Source: Cervus elaphus
Lineage: Eukaryota > Chordata > Mammalia > Artiodactyla > Cervidae
Direction of reading: 5' to 3'
DNA: 64,000 nt
Assembly: GCF_910594005.1 (NCBI RefSeq)
Contig: NC_057827.1
Location: 3,286,001-3,350,000 of the forward strand
Position 1 is the first letter of the stretch; each line of letters begins with the position of its first letter. Made by a program: the position numbers and the translations under genes. The notes beneath the pieces are model-generated. The model was not told where the DNA came from. It did no database searches and saw only the letters and a list, made by a program, of their open reading frames with translations. Shown here piece by piece: positions 36,139 through 48,860 of the stretch.

Positions 36139-36934
36139 TTGGTCCACGGAGCTCTTTCTTGTGGCTACAGTGACCTCAGGATCCCTCTAGCCTTGAAACA
36201 GTGTTCTTGGGGTTTCTCTGGAGTGCCATTAAGGAAATCAAGGCTCCTTTCATGTGTGATGTTAAACACGGAATTGCTCTGCACGCAGTGCAGGGGAATC
36301 GGGCCTCATCTCGCGGCGAGGGGGAAGTCTCATGGTTTTTCTCGAGTTGCGGCGGGAACCTGGGGTATATTCTCGACTTACGACAGGGATGGCCCTTCCA
36401 CACACGTGTTTGTTCAGCGACGTCAGGACTCATTCCTAGTTGCGTGGGACAACTTGGGGTTCTCCTCGAGGCTTGGCAGGGTAATTGGGACGCCTCTCCA
36501 GCTGAGGCGGGAGACAAAGTGTCACTTTCCACGTGCCACAGGAATCCTGGGACTTCTATCAAGTTTCACGAGGAGTCAGGCATCGTCTCCTTTGTAGGCA
36601 CTGATCTCCGCGTACCTCTGGAGTTTTCAAAGGATGTGAGGCCTCCGTTCGCGATGAGCTGGGGAACTAGGTCTTTCTCTGTGGTCTCCACAGGGGATTC
36701 AGACATCCTTTCGTCTTGGGAGATGTAAGACGAGTCTGCATTCAAGTCACTGCAGGGATATCCGGCCTTATTTCGAATCAGGGCATCGCGGTGTTCATTC
36801 CACTTGAGGCCGCAAACTCAGGGTCCCTCTCACATAGCTAGAGCTGAGAGAAGCCTCCTCTTGAGGTGGTTCTGGTAAGGTGGTATTCCTCTGGAATCGA
36901 AGCCAGGGACTAACCTCTCATCTCGAGTTGATTT
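36139..36934 (+). repeat. Monomer 46 (A type, 796 bp)
   Basis: First A unit: gatgttaaacacgg, gccattaagg, actcattcctag, gcgtgggac and cctttgtaggc. Related to monomers 58 and 63. Confidence 0.9.
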
Positions 36935-37730
36935 TTGGTCCACGGAGCTCTTTCGTGTGGCTACAGTGACCTCAGGATCCCTCTAGCCTTGAAACAGTGT
37001 TCTTGGGGTTTCTCTGGAGTGCCATCAAGGAAATCAAGGCTCCTTTCATGTGTGATGTGCAACACCGAATTGCTCTGCACGCAGTGCAGGGGAATTGGGC
37101 CTCATCTCGCGGCGAGGGGGAAGTCTCATGGTTTTTCTCGAGTTGCGGCGGGAACCTGGGGTATATTCTCGAGTTACGACGGGGATGGCCCTTCCACCCA
37201 CGTGTTTGTTCAGCGACGTCAGGACTCCTGCCTAGTTGCGAGGGACAACTCGGGATTCTCCTCGAGGCTTGGCAGGGCAATTGGGACGCCTCTCCAGCTG
37301 AGGCGGGAGACCAAGGGTCCCTTTCCACGTGCCACAGGAATGGTGGGACTCGTATCAAGTTTCATGAGGAGTCTGGCATCGTCTCCTTTGGAGGCACTGA
37401 TCTCCTTGTACCTCTGGAGTTTTCAAAGGATGTGATGCCTCCGGTCGCCATGAGGTGGGGAACTAGGTCTTTCTCTGTGGTCTCCACAGGGGATTCAGAC
37501 ATCCTTTCATCTTGGGAGATGCAAGACGAGCCTGCATTCAAGTCACTGCAGGGATATCCGGCCTTATTTCGAGTCAGGGCATCGCGGTGTCCATTCCACT
37601 TGAGGCCGCAAACTCAGGGTCCCTCTCACATACCTAGAGCTGAGAGAAGCCTCCTCTTGAGGTGCTTGCAGTAAGGTGGTATTCCTCTGGAGTCGAAGCC
37701 AGGGACTAACCTCTCATCTCGAGTTGATTT
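36935..37730 (+). repeat. Monomer 47 (R type, 796 bp)
   Basis: R unit ending gcttgcagtaagg. Near copies are monomers 52, 59 (left part) and 64. Confidence 0.9.
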
Positions 37731-38526
37731 TTGGTCCTCGGAGCTCTTTCGTGTTGCTACAGAGACCTCAGGATCCCTCTAGCCTTGAAACAGTGTTCTT
37801 GGGGTTTCTCTGGAGTGCCATCAAGGAAATCAAGCATCCTTTCATGTGTGATATGCCACACGGAATTTCTCTGCACGCAGTGCAGGGGAATCGGGCCTCA
37901 TCTCGCGGCGAGGGGGAAGTCTCATGGTTTTTCTCGAGTTGCGGCGGGAACCTGGGGTATATTCTCGAGTTACTACGGGGATGGCTCTTCCACCCACGTG
38001 TGTGTTCAGTGACGTCAGGACTCCTGCCTAGTTGCGAGGGACAACTCGGGATTCTCCTCGAGGCTTGGCAGGGCAATTGGGACGCCTCTCCAGCTGAGGC
38101 GAGAGACCAAGGCTCCCTTTCCACGTGCCACAGGAATCCTGGGACTCCTATCAAGTTTCAGGAGGAGTCAGGCATCGTGTCCTTTGGAGGCACTGATCTC
38201 AGCGTTCCTCTGGAGTTTTCAAATGATGTGAGGCCTCCGGTCACGATGAGGTGGGGAACTAGGTCTTTCTCTGTGGTCTCCACAGGGGATTCAGACATCC
38301 TTTCGTCTTGGGAGATGCAAGACAAGCCTGCACTCAAGTCACTGCAGGGATATCCGGCCTTATTTCGCGTCAGGGCATCACAGTGTCCATTCCACTTGAG
38401 GCCGCAAACTCAGGGTCCCTGTAACATACCTAGAGCTGAGAGAAGCCTCCTCCTGAGGTGCTTGTGGTAAGGTGGTATTCCTCTGGAGTCGAAGCCAGGG
38501 ACTAACCTCTCATCTCGAGTTGATTT
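37731..38526 (+). repeat. Monomer 48 (H left, C-like right, hybrid, 796 bp)
   Basis: H start with ggtcctcggagc, then a C-type body with gttactacgggg and TGACGTCA at 38010-38017. The private acagagacctc removes an in-frame TGA and leaves a 264-codon open frame (37676-38470). Confidence 0.9.
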
Positions 38527-39318
38527 TTGGTCCATGGAGGTCTTTCCTGTGGCTGCAGTGACCTCAGGATCCCTCTAGCCTTGAAACAGTGTTCTTGGGG
38601 TTTCTCTGGAGTGCCATCAAGGAAATCAAGGCTCCTTTCATGTGTGATGTGCTACACGGAATTGCTCTGCACGCAGTGCAGGGGAATCGGGCCTCATCTC
38701 GCGGCGAGGGGGAAGTCTCATGGTTTTTCCCGAGGTGCGGCGGGAACCTGGGGTATATTCTCGACTTACGACAGGGATGGCCCTTCCACACACGTGTTTT
38801 TCAGCGACGTCAGGACTCCTTCCTAGTTGCGAGGGACAACTCGGGATTCTCCTCGAGGCTTGGCAGGGTAATTGGGACGCCTCTCCAGCTGAGGCGGGAG
38901 ACCAAGGGTCCCTTTCCACGTGCCACAGGAATCCTGGGACTCCTATCAAGTTTCACGAGGAGTCAGGCATCGTCTCCTTTGGAGGCACTGATCTCCGCGT
39001 ACCTCTGGAGTTTTCAAAGGATGTGAGGCCTCCGGTCGTGATGAGGTGGGGAACTAGGTCTTTCTCTGTGGTCTCCACAGGGGATTCAGACATCCTTTCG
39101 TCTTGGGAGATGCAAGACGAGTCTGCATTCAAGTCACTACAGGGATATCCGGCCTTATTTCGAATCAGGGCATCGCGGTGTCCATTCCACTTGAGGCCGC
39201 AAAATCAGGGTCCCTTTCACATAGCTAGAGCTGAGAGAAGCCTCCTGAGGTGGTTCTGGTAAGGTGGTATTCCTCTGGAGTCGAAGCCAGGGACTAACCT
39301 GTCATCTCAAGTTGATTT
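38527..39318 (+). repeat. Monomer 49 (W type, 792 bp)
   Basis: W unit close to monomer 54. Private gtgctacacgg, gtcgtgatgagg, and a tail with cctgtcatctcaag. Confidence 0.9.
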
Positions 39319-40114
39319 TTGGTCCACGGAGCTCTTTCGTGTGGCTACAGTGACCTCAGGATCCCTCTAGCCTTGAAACAGTGTTCTTGGGGTTTCTCTG
39401 GAGTGCCATCAAGGAAATCAAGGCTCCTTTCATGTGTGATGTGCAACACGGAATTGCTCTGCACGCAGTGCAGGGGAATCGGACCTCATCTCACGGCGAG
39501 GGGGAAGTCTGATGGTTTTTCTCGAGTTGAGGCGGGACCCTGGGGTATATTCTCGAGTTACGACAGGGATGGCCCTTCCACTCACGTGTTTGTTCAGCGA
39601 CGTCAGGACTCCTTCCTAGTTGCGAGGGACAACTCGTGATTCTCCTCGAGGCTTGGCAGGGCAATTGTGACGCCTCTCCAGCTGAGGCGGGAGACCAAGG
39701 GTCCCTTTCCACGTGCCACAGGAATCCTGGGACTCCTATCAAGTTTCAGGAGGAGTCAGGCATCGTGTCCTTTGGAGACACTGATCTCCCCGTACCTCCG
39801 GAGTTTTCAAAGGATGTGAGGCCTCCGGTCACGATGAGGTGGGGAACTAGGTCTTTCTCTGTGGTCTCCACAGGGGATTCAGACATCCTTTCGTCTTGGG
39901 AGATGCAAGACAAGCCTGCACTCAAGTCACTGCAGGGATATCCGGCCTTATTTCGCGTCAGGGCATCACAGTGTCCATTCCACTTGAGGCCGCAAAATCA
40001 GTGTCCCTCTCACATACCTAGAGCTGAGAGAAGCCTCCTCCTGAGGTGCTTGTGGTAAGGTGGTATTCCTCTGGAGTCGAAGCCAGGTACTAACCTCTCA
40101 TCTCGAGTTGATTT
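39319..40114 (+). repeat. Monomer 50 (D left, V-like right, 796 bp)
   Basis: D unit with tctcacggcg, ccactcacgtg and aactcgtgattc. The right half (gagacactgatctcc, aatcagtgtccc) follows the V/Y lineage, unlike monomer 55. Confidence 0.9.
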
Positions 40115-40906
40115 TTGGTCCACGGAGGTCTTTCCTGTGGCTACAGTGACCTCAGGATCCCTCTAGCCTGGAAACAGTCTTCTTGGGGTTTCTCTGGAGT
40201 GCCATCGAGGAAACCAAGGCTCCTTCCATGTTTGATGTGCATCACGGAATTGCTCTGCATTTAGTGCAGGGGAATGGGGCCTCATCTCGCGGCGAGGGGA
40301 AATTCTCATGGTTTTTCTCGAGTTGCGGCGGGAACCTGGAGTATATTCTCGAGTTACGACGGGGATGGCCCTTCCACCCACGTGTGTTCAGCGACGTCAG
40401 GACTCCTGCCTAGTTGCGAGGGAAAACTCGGGATTCTCCTCGAAGCTTGGCAGGGTAATTGGGACGCCTCTCCAGCTGAGGGGAGACCAAGGGTCCCTTT
40501 CCGCGTGCCACAGGAATCCTGGGACTCCTATCAAGTTTCTCGAGGAGTCAGGCATCGTCTCCTTTGGAGGCACTGATCTCCGCGTACCTCTGGAGTTTTC
40601 AAAGGATGTGAGGCCTCCGGTCGCGATGAGGTGGGGAACTAGGTCTTTCTCTGTGGTCTACACAGGGGATTCAGACATCCTTTCGTCTTGGGAGATGCAA
40701 GACGAGTCTGCATTCAAGTCACTGCAGGGATATCCGGCCTTATTGCGCGACAGGGCATCGCGGTGTCCATTCGACTTGAGGCCGCAAAATCAGGGTCCCT
40801 CTCACATAGCTAGAGCTGAGAGAAGCCTCCTCTTGAGGTGGTTCTGGTAAGGTGGTATTCCTCTGGAGTCGAAGCCAGGGACTAACCTCTCATCTCGAGT
40901 TGATTT
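40115..40906 (+). repeat. Monomer 51 (K start, E body, hybrid, 792 bp)
   Basis: The first ~75 bases (ggaggtctttcc, gtcttcttgg) are those of monomers 29 and 33; from about 40206 it is an E unit. Two 2-bp losses (cccacgtgtgttc and gctgaggggagacc) explain its length. Confidence 0.9.
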
Positions 40907-41702
40907 TTGGTCCACGGAGCTCTTTCGTGTGGCTACAGTGACCTCAGGATCCCTCTAGCCTTGAAACAGTGTTCTTGGGCTTTCTCTGGAGTGCCATCAA
41001 GGAAATCAAGGCTCCTTTCATGTGTGATGTGCAACACCGAATTGCTCTGCACGCAGTGCAGGGGAATTGGGCCTCATCTCGCGGCGAGGGGGAAGTCTCA
41101 TGGTTTTTCTCGAGTTGCGGCAGGAACCTGGGGTATATTCTCGAGTTACGACGGGGATGGCCCTTCCACCCACGTGTTTGTTCAGCGACGTCAGGACTCC
41201 TGCCTAGTTGCGAGGGACAACTCGGGATTCTCCTCGAGGCTTGGCAGGGCAATTGGGACGCCTCTCCAGCTGAGGCGGGAGACCAAGGGTCCCTTTCCAC
41301 GTGCCACAGGAATGGTGGGACTCGTATCAAGTTTCATGAGGAGTCTGGCATCGTCTCCTTTGGAGGCACTGATCTCCTTGTACCTCTGGAGTTTTCAAAG
41401 GATGTGATGCCTCAGGTCGCCATGAGGTGGGGAACTAGGTCTTTCTCTGTGGTCTCCACAGGGGATTCAGACATCCTTTCATCTTGGGAGATGCAAGACG
41501 AGCCTGCATTCAAGTCACTGCAGGGATATCCGGCCTTATTTCGAGTCAGGGCATCGCGGTGTCCATTCCACTTGAGGCCGCAAACTCAGGGTCCCTCTCA
41601 CATACCTAGAGCTGAGAGAAGCCTCCTCTTGAGGTGCTTGCAGTAAGGTGGTATTCCTCTGGAGTCGAAGCCAGGGACTAACCTCTCATCTCGAGTTTAT
41701 TT
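40907..41702 (+). repeat. Monomer 52 (R type, 796 bp)
   Basis: Near copy of monomer 47. Private cttgggctttctc, gcggcaggaacc and gcctcaggtcgcc. Confidence 0.9.
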
Positions 41703-42498
41703 TTGGTCCAGGGAGCTCTTTCGTGTTGCTACAGTGACCTCAGGATCCCTCTAGCCTTGAAACAGTGTTCTTGGGGTTTCTCTGGAGTGCCATCAAGGAA
41801 ATCAACGCTCCTTTCATGTGTGATGTGCCACACGGAATTGCTCTGCACGCAGTGCAGGGGAATCGGGCCTCATCTCGCGGCGAGGGGGAAGTCTCATGGT
41901 TTTTCTCGAGTTGCGGCGGGAACCTGGGGTATATTCTCGAGTTACTACGGGGATGGCTCTTCCACCCACGTGTGTGTTCAGTGACGTCAGGACTCCTGCC
42001 TAGTTGCGAGGGACAACTCGGGATTCTCCTCGAGGCTTGGCAGGGCAATTGGGACGCCTCTCCAGCTGAGGCGAGAGACCAAGGCTCCCTTTCCACGTGC
42101 CACAGGAATCCTGGGACTCCTATCAAGTTTCAGGAGGAGTCAGGCATCGTGTCCTTTGGAGGCACTGATCTCAGCGTTCCTCTGGAGTTTTCAAATGATG
42201 TGAGGCCTCCGGTCACGATGAGGTGGGGAACTAGGTCTTTCTCTGTGGTCTCCACAGGGGATTCAGACATCCTTTCGTCTTGGGAGATGCAAGACAAGCC
42301 TGCACTCAAGTCACTGCAGGGATATCGGGCCTTATTTCGCGTCAGGGCATCACAGTGCCCATTCCACTTGAGGCCGCAAACTCAGGGTCCCTGTAACATA
42401 CCTAGAGCTGAGAGAAGCCTCCTCCTGAGGTGCTTGTGGTAAGGTGGTATTCCTCTGGAGTCGAAGCCAGGGACTAACCTCTCATCTCGAGTTGATTT
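41703..42498 (+). repeat. Monomer 53 (C type with TGACGTCA, 796 bp)
   Basis: C unit with a V-like gtccagggagctc start, otherwise close to monomer 48. Full TGACGTCA at 41982-41989. Private tatcgggcc and cagtgcccattcc. Confidence 0.9.
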
Positions 42499-43290
42499 TT
42501 GGTCCACGGAGGTCTTTCCTGTGGCTGCAGTGACCTCAGGATCCCTCTAGCCTTGAAACAGTGTTCTTGGGGTTTCTCTGGAGTGCCATCAAGGAAATCA
42601 AGGCTCCTTTCATGTGTGATGTGCAACACGGAATTGCTCTGCACGCAGTGCAGGGGAATCGGGCCTCATCTCGCGGCGAGGGGGAAGTCTCATGGTTTTT
42701 CCCGAGGTGCGGCGGGAACCTGGGGTATATTCTCGACTTACGACAGGGATGGCCCTTCCACACACGTGTTTTTCAGCGACGTCAGGACTCCTTCCTAGTT
42801 GCGAGGGACAACTCGGGATTCTCCTCGAGGCTTGGCAGGGTAATTGGGACGCCTCTCCAGCTGAGGCGGGAGACCAAGGGTCCCTTTCCACGTGCCACAG
42901 GAATCCTGGGACTCCTATCAAGTTTCACGAGGAGTCAGGCATCGTCTCCTTTGGAGGCACAGATCTCCGCGTACCTCTGGAGTTTTCAAAGGATGTGAGG
43001 CCTCCGGTCGCGATGAGGTGGGGAACTAGGTCTTTCTCTGTGGTCTCCACAGGGGATTCAGACATCCTTTCGTCTTGGGAGATGCAAGACGAGTCTGCAT
43101 TCAAGTCACTACAGGGATATCCGGCCTTATTTCGAATCAGGGCATCGCGGTGTCCATTCCACTTGAGGCCGCAAAATCAGGGTCCCTTTCACATAGCTAG
43201 AGCTGAGAGAAGCCTCCTGAGGTGGTTCTGGTAAGGTTGTATTCCTCTGGAGTCGAAGCCAGGGACTAACCTCTCATCTCGAGTTGATTT
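42499..43290 (+). repeat. Monomer 54 (W type, 792 bp)
   Basis: Close to monomer 49. The right part from about 42974, ending ggtaaggttgtattcc, begins the five-monomer duplication. Confidence 0.92.
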
Positions 43291-44086
43291 TTGGTCCACG
43301 GAGCTCTTTCGTGTGGCTACAGTGACCTCAGGATCCCTCTAGCCTTGAAACAGTGTTCTTGGGGTTTCTCTGGAGTGCCATCAAGGAAATCAAGGCTCCT
43401 TTCTTGTGTGATGTGCAACACGGAATTGCTCTGCACGCAGTGCAGGGGAATCGGACCTCATCTCGCGGCGAGGGGGAAGTCTGATGGTTTTTCTCGAGTT
43501 GAGGCGGGACCCTGGGGTATATTCTCGAGTTACGACAGGGATGGCCCTTCCACACACGTGTTTGTTCAGCGACGTCAGGACTCCTTCCTAGTTGCGAGGG
43601 ACAACTCGGGATTCTCCTCGAGGCTTGGCAGGGCAATTGTGACGCCTCTCCAGCTGAGGCGGGAGACCCAGTGTCCCTTTCCACGTGCCACAGGAATCCT
43701 GGGACTCCTATCAAGTTTCACGAGGAGTCAGGCATCGTCTCCTTTGGAGGCACTGATCTCCGCGTACCTCTGGAGTTTTCAAAGGATGTGAGGCCTCCAG
43801 TCGCGATGAGGTGGGGAACTAGGTCTTTCTCTGTGGTCTCCACAGGGGATTCAGACATCCTTTCGTCTTGGGAGATGCAAGAAGAGCCTGCATTCAAGTC
43901 ACTGCAGGGATATCCGTCCTTATTTCGAGTCAGGGAATCGCGATGTCCATTCCACTTGAGGCCACAAACTCAGCGTCCCTTTCACATACCTAGAGCTGAG
44001 AGAAGTCTCCTCTTGAGGTGCTTGTGGTAAGGTGGTATTCCTCTGGAGTCGAAGCCAGGGTCTAACCTCTCATCTCGAGTTGATTT
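43291..44086 (+). repeat. Monomer 55 (D type, 796 bp)
   Basis: D unit with ctttcttgtgtgatg. Copy of monomer 60. Right end matches monomer 23 (gaagagcctgc, tatccgtcc). Confidence 0.92.
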
Positions 44087-44882
44087 TTGGTCCAGGGAGC
44101 TCTTTCGTGTTGCTACAGTGACCTCAGGATCCCTCTAGCCTGGAAACAGTCTTCTTGGGGTTTCTCTGCAGTGCCATCAAGGAAATCAAGGCTCCTTTCA
44201 TGTATGATGTGCAACACCGAATTGCTCTGCATGCAGTGCAGGGGAATCGGGCCTCATCTCGCGGCGAGGGGGAAGTCTCATGGTTTTTCTCGAGTTGCGG
44301 CGGGAACCTGGGGTATATTCTCGAGTTACGACGGGGATGGCCCTTCCACCCACGTGTGTGTTCAGCGACGTCAGGACTCCTGCCTAGTTGCGAGGGACAA
44401 CTCGGGATTCTCCTCGAGGCTTGGCAGGGCAATTGGGACGCCTCTCCAGCTGAGGCGGGAGACCAAGGGTCCCTTTCCACGTGCCACAGGAATCCTGGGA
44501 CTCCTATCAAGTTTCAGGAGGAGTCAGGCATCGTGTCCTTTGGAGACACTGATCTCAGCGTACCTCCGGAGTTTTCAAATGATGTGAGGCCTCCGGTCAC
44601 GATGAGGTGGGGAACTAGGTCTTTCTCTGTGGTCTCCACAGGGGATTCAGACATCCTTTCGTCTTGGGAGATGCAAGACAAGCCTGCACTCAAGTCACTG
44701 CAGGGATATCCGGCCTTATTTCGCGTCAGGGCATCACAGTGTCCATTCCACTTGAGGCCGCAAAATCAGTGTCCCTCTCACATACCTAGAGCTGAGAGAA
44801 GCCTCCTCCTGAGATGCTTGTGGTAAGGTGGTATTCCTCTGGAGTCGAAGCCAGGGACTAACCTCTCATCTCGAGTTGATTT
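44087..44882 (+). repeat. Monomer 56 (V type, 796 bp)
   Basis: V unit with ttcatgtatgatgtgc. Copy of monomer 61, differing at cctgagatgc and aatcagtgtccc. Confidence 0.92.
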
Positions 44883-45678
44883 TTGGTCCACGGAGGTCTT
44901 TCCTGTGGCTACAGTGACCTCAGGATCCCTCTAGCCTTGAAACAGTGTTCTTGGGGTTTCTCTGGAGTGCCATCAAGGAAATCAAGGCTCCTTTCATGTG
45001 TCATGTGCAACACAAAATTGCTCTGCATGCAGTGCAGGAGAATCGAACCTCATCTCGCGGCGAGAGGGAAGTCTCATGGTTTTTCTCGAGTTGCGGCGGG
45101 AACCTGGGGTATATTCTCGAGTTACGACGGGGATGGCCCTTCCACACACGTGTTTCTTCATCGACGTCAGGACTCCTGCCTAGTTGCGAGGGACAACTCG
45201 GGATTCTCCTCGAAGCTTGGCAGGGTAATTGGGAAGCCTCTCCAGCTGAGGCGGGAGACCAAGGGTCCCTTTCCGCGTGCCACAGGAATCCTGGGACTCC
45301 TATCAATTTTCTCGAGGAGTCAGGCATCGTCTCCTTTGGAGGCACTGATCTCCGCGTACCTCTGGAGTTTTCAAAGGATGTGAGGCCTCCGGTCGCGATG
45401 AGGTGGGGAACTAGGTCTTTCTCTGTGGTCTACACAGGGGATTCAGACATCCTTTCGTCTTGGGAGATTCAAGACGAGTCTGCATTCAAGTCACTGCAGG
45501 GATATCCGGCCTTATTTCACGTCAGGGCATCGCGGTGTCCATTCGACTTGAGGCCGCAAAATCAGGGTCCCTCTCACATAGCTAGAGCTGAGAGAAGCCT
45601 CCTCTTGAGGTGGTTCTGGTAAGGTGGTATTCCTCTGGAGTCGAAGCCAGGGACTAACCTCTCATCTCGAGTTGATTT
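44883..45678 (+). repeat. Monomer 57 (K left, E-like right, hybrid, 796 bp)
   Basis: K unit up to about 45175, then a right half with gggaagcctc, ggtctacacagg and cattcgacttg from the E lineage. Private gcgagagggaag, gtttcttcatcg, tatcaattttc, gagattcaag. Confidence 0.92.
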
Positions 45679-46475
45679 TTGGTCCACGGAGCTCTTTCTT
45701 GTGGCTACAGTGACCTCAGGATCCCTCTAGCCTTGAAACAGTGTTCTTGGGGTTTCTCTGGAGTGCCATTAAGGAAATCAAGGCTCCTTTCATGTGTGAT
45801 GTGAAACACGGAATTGCTCTGCACGCAGTGCAGGGGAATCGGGCCTCATCTCGCGGCGAGGGGGAAGTCTCATGGTTTTTCTCGAGTTGCGGCGAGAACC
45901 TGGGGTATATTCTCGACTTACGACAGGGATGGCCCTTCCACACACGTGTTTGTTCAGCGAGGTCAGGACTCATTCCTAGTTGCGTGGGACAACTTGGGGT
46001 TCTCCTCGAGGCTTGGCAGGGCAATTGGGACGCCTCTCCAGCTGAGGCGGGAGACAAAGGGTCACTTTCCACGTGCCACAGGAATCCTGGGACTTCTATC
46101 AAGTTTCACGAGGAGTCAGGCATCGTCTCCTTTTTAGGCACTGATCTCCGCGTACCTCTGGAGTTTTCAAAAGGATGTGAGGCCTCCGGTCGCGATGAGC
46201 TGGGGAACTAGGTCTTTCTCTGTGGTCTCCACAGGGGATTCAGACATCCTTTCGTCTTGGGAGATGTAAGACGAGTCTGCATTCAAGTCACTGCAGGGAT
46301 ATCCGGCCTTATTTCGAATCAGGGCATCGCGGTGTTCATTCCACTTGAGGCCGCAAACTCAGGGTCCCTCTCACATAGCTAGAGCTGAGAGAAGCCTCCT
46401 CTTGAGGTGGTTCTGGTAAGGTGGTATTCCTCTGGAGTCGGAGCCAGGGACTAACCTCTCATCTCGAGTTGATTT
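45679..46475 (+). repeat. Monomer 58 (A type, 797 bp)
   Basis: A unit and the longest in the window, because of an added a in ttcaaaaggatg near 46170. Copy of monomer 63. Confidence 0.92.
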
Positions 46476-47268
46476 TTGGTCCACGGAGCTCTTTCGTGTG
46501 GCTACAGTGACCTCAGGATCCCTCTAGCCTTGAAACAGTGTTCTTGGGGTTTCTCTGGAGTGCCATCAAGGAAATCAAGGCTCCTTTCATGTGTGATGTG
46601 CAACACCGAATTGCTCTGCACGCAGTGCAGGGGAATTGGGCCTCATCTCGCGGCGAGGGGGAAGTCTCATGGTTTTTCTCGAGTTGCGGCGGGAACCTGG
46701 GGTATATTCTCGAGTTACGAAGGGGATGGCCCTTCCACCCACGTGTTTGTTCAGCGACGTCAGGACTCCTGCCTAGTTGCGAGGGACAACTCGGGATTCT
46801 CCTCGAGGCTTGGCAGGGCAATTGGGACGCCTCTCCAGCTGAGGCGGGAGACCAAGGGTCCCTTTCCACGTGCCACAGGAATGGTGGGACTCGTATCAAG
46901 TTTCATGAGGAGTCTGGCATCGTCTCCTTTGGAGGCACTGATCTCCTTGTACCTCTGGAGTTTTCAAAGGATGTGAGGCCTCCGGTCGCGATGAGGTGGG
47001 GAACTAGGTCTTTCTCTGTGGTCTCCACAGGGGATTCAGACATCCTTTCGTCTTGGAAGATGCAAGACGAGTCTGCATTCAAGTCACTACAGGGATATCC
47101 GGCCTTATTTCGAATCAGGGCATCGCGGTGTCCATTCCACTTGAGGCCGCAAAATCAGGGTCCCTTTCACATAGCTAGAGCTGAGAGAAGCCTCCTGAGG
47201 TGGTTCTGGTAAGGTTGTATTCCTCTGGAGTCGAAGCCAGGGACTAACCTCTCATCTCGAGTTGATTT
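46476..47268 (+). repeat. Monomer 59 (R left, W right, junction unit, 793 bp)
   Basis: R type to about 46950, then as the right half of monomer 54. It carries the five-monomer duplication junction. Private ttggaagatgc and cgaaggggatgg; the latter is shared with monomer 64. Confidence 0.92.
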
Positions 47269-48064
47269 TTGGTCCACGGAGCTCTTTCGTGTGGCTACAG
47301 TGACCTCAGGATCCCTCTAGCCTTGAAACAGTGTTCTTGGGGTTTCTCTGGAGTGCCATCAAGGAAATCAAGGCTCCTTTCTTGTGTGATGTGCAACACG
47401 GAATTGCTCTGCACGCAGTGCAGGGGAATCGGACCGCATCTCGCGGCGAGGGGGAAGTCTGATGGTTTTTCTCGAGTTGAGGCGGGACCCTGGGGTATAT
47501 TCTCGAGTTACGACAGGGATGGCCCTTCCACACACGTGTTTGTTCAGCGACGTCAGGACTCCTTCCTAGTTGCGAGGGACAACTCGGGATTCTCCTCGAG
47601 GCTTGGCAGGGCAATTGTGACGCCTCTCCAGCTGAGGCGGGAGACCCAGTGTCCCTTTCCACGTGCCACAGGAATCCTGGGACTCCTATCAAGTTTCACG
47701 AGGAGTCAGGCATCGTCTCCTTTGGAGGCACTGATCTCCGCGTACCTCTGGAGTTTTCAAAGGATGTGAGGCCTCCAGTCGCGATGAGGTGGGGAACTAG
47801 GTCTTTCTCTGTGGTCTCCACAGGGGATTCAGACATCCTTTCGTCTTGGGAGATGCAAGAAGAGCCTGCATTCAAGTCACTGCAGGGATATCCGTCCTTA
47901 TTTCGAGTCAGGGAATCGCGATGTCCATTCCACTTGAGGCCACAAACTCAGCGTCCCTTTCACATACCTAGAGCTGAGAGAAGTCTCCTCTTGAGGTGCT
48001 TGTGGTAAGGTGGTATTCCTCTGGAGTCGAAGCCAGGGTCTAACCTCTCATCTCGAGTTGATTT
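47269..48064 (+). repeat. Monomer 60 (D type, 796 bp)
   Basis: Copy of monomer 55; the one change I see is ggaccgcatctc. Confidence 0.92.
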
Positions 48065-48860
48065 TTGGTCCAGGGAGCTCTTTCGTGTTGCTACAGTGAC
48101 CTCAGGATCCCTCTAGCCTGGAAACAGTCTTCTTGGGGTTTCTCTGCAGTGCCATCAAGGAAATCAAGGCTCCTTTCATGTATGATGTGCAACACCGAAT
48201 TGCTCTGCATGCAGTGCAGGGGAATCGGGCCTCATCTCGCGGCGAGGGGGAAGTCTCATGGTTTTTCTCGAGTTGCGGCGGGAACCTGGGGTATATTCTC
48301 GAGTTACGACGGGGATGGCCCTTCCACCCACGTGTGTGTTCAGCGACGTCAGGACTCCTGCCTAGTTGCGAGGGACAACTCGGGATTCTCCTCGAGGCTT
48401 GGCAGGGCAATTGGGACGCCTCTCCAGCTGAGGCGGGAGACCAAGGGTCCCTTTCCACGTGCCACAGGAATCCTGGGACTCCTATCAAGTTTCAGGAGGA
48501 GTCAGGCATCGTGTCCTTTGGAGACACTGATCTCAGCGTACCTCCGGAGTTTTCAAATGATGTGAGGCCTCCGGTCACGATGAGGTGGGGAACTAGGTCT
48601 TTCTCTGTGGTCTCCACAGGGGATTCAGACATCCTTTCGTCTTGGGAGATGCAAGACAAGCCTGCACTCAAGTCACTGCAGGGATATCCGGCCTTATTTC
48701 GCGTCAGGGCATCACAGTGTCCATTCCACTTGAGGCCGCAAAATCAACGTCCCTCTCACATACCTAGAGCTGAGAGAAGCCTCCTCCTGAGGTGCTTGTG
48801 GTAAGGTGGTATTCCTCTGGAGTCGAAGCCAGGGACTAACCTCTCATCTCGAGTTGATTT
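48065..48860 (+). repeat. Monomer 61 (V type, 796 bp)
   Basis: Copy of monomer 56 with aatcaacgtccc. Confidence 0.92.

Larger units (their letters stand above)
36935..43290. repeat. R-C-W-D run in two editions (period ~3972 bp, five monomers)
   Basis: Monomers 47-50 (R, H/C hybrid, W, D) correspond to monomers 52-55 at an offset of 3972 bp. Shared details include the tail gcttgcagtaagg of the R units, gttactacgggg in the C units, ttttcccgaggtgcgg and the shortened acgtgtttttcagc in the W units, and gttgaggcgggaccc in the D units. The fifth unit differs: monomer 51 is E-type whereas monomer 56 is V-type, so the editions part inside the D unit. Confidence 0.75.
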
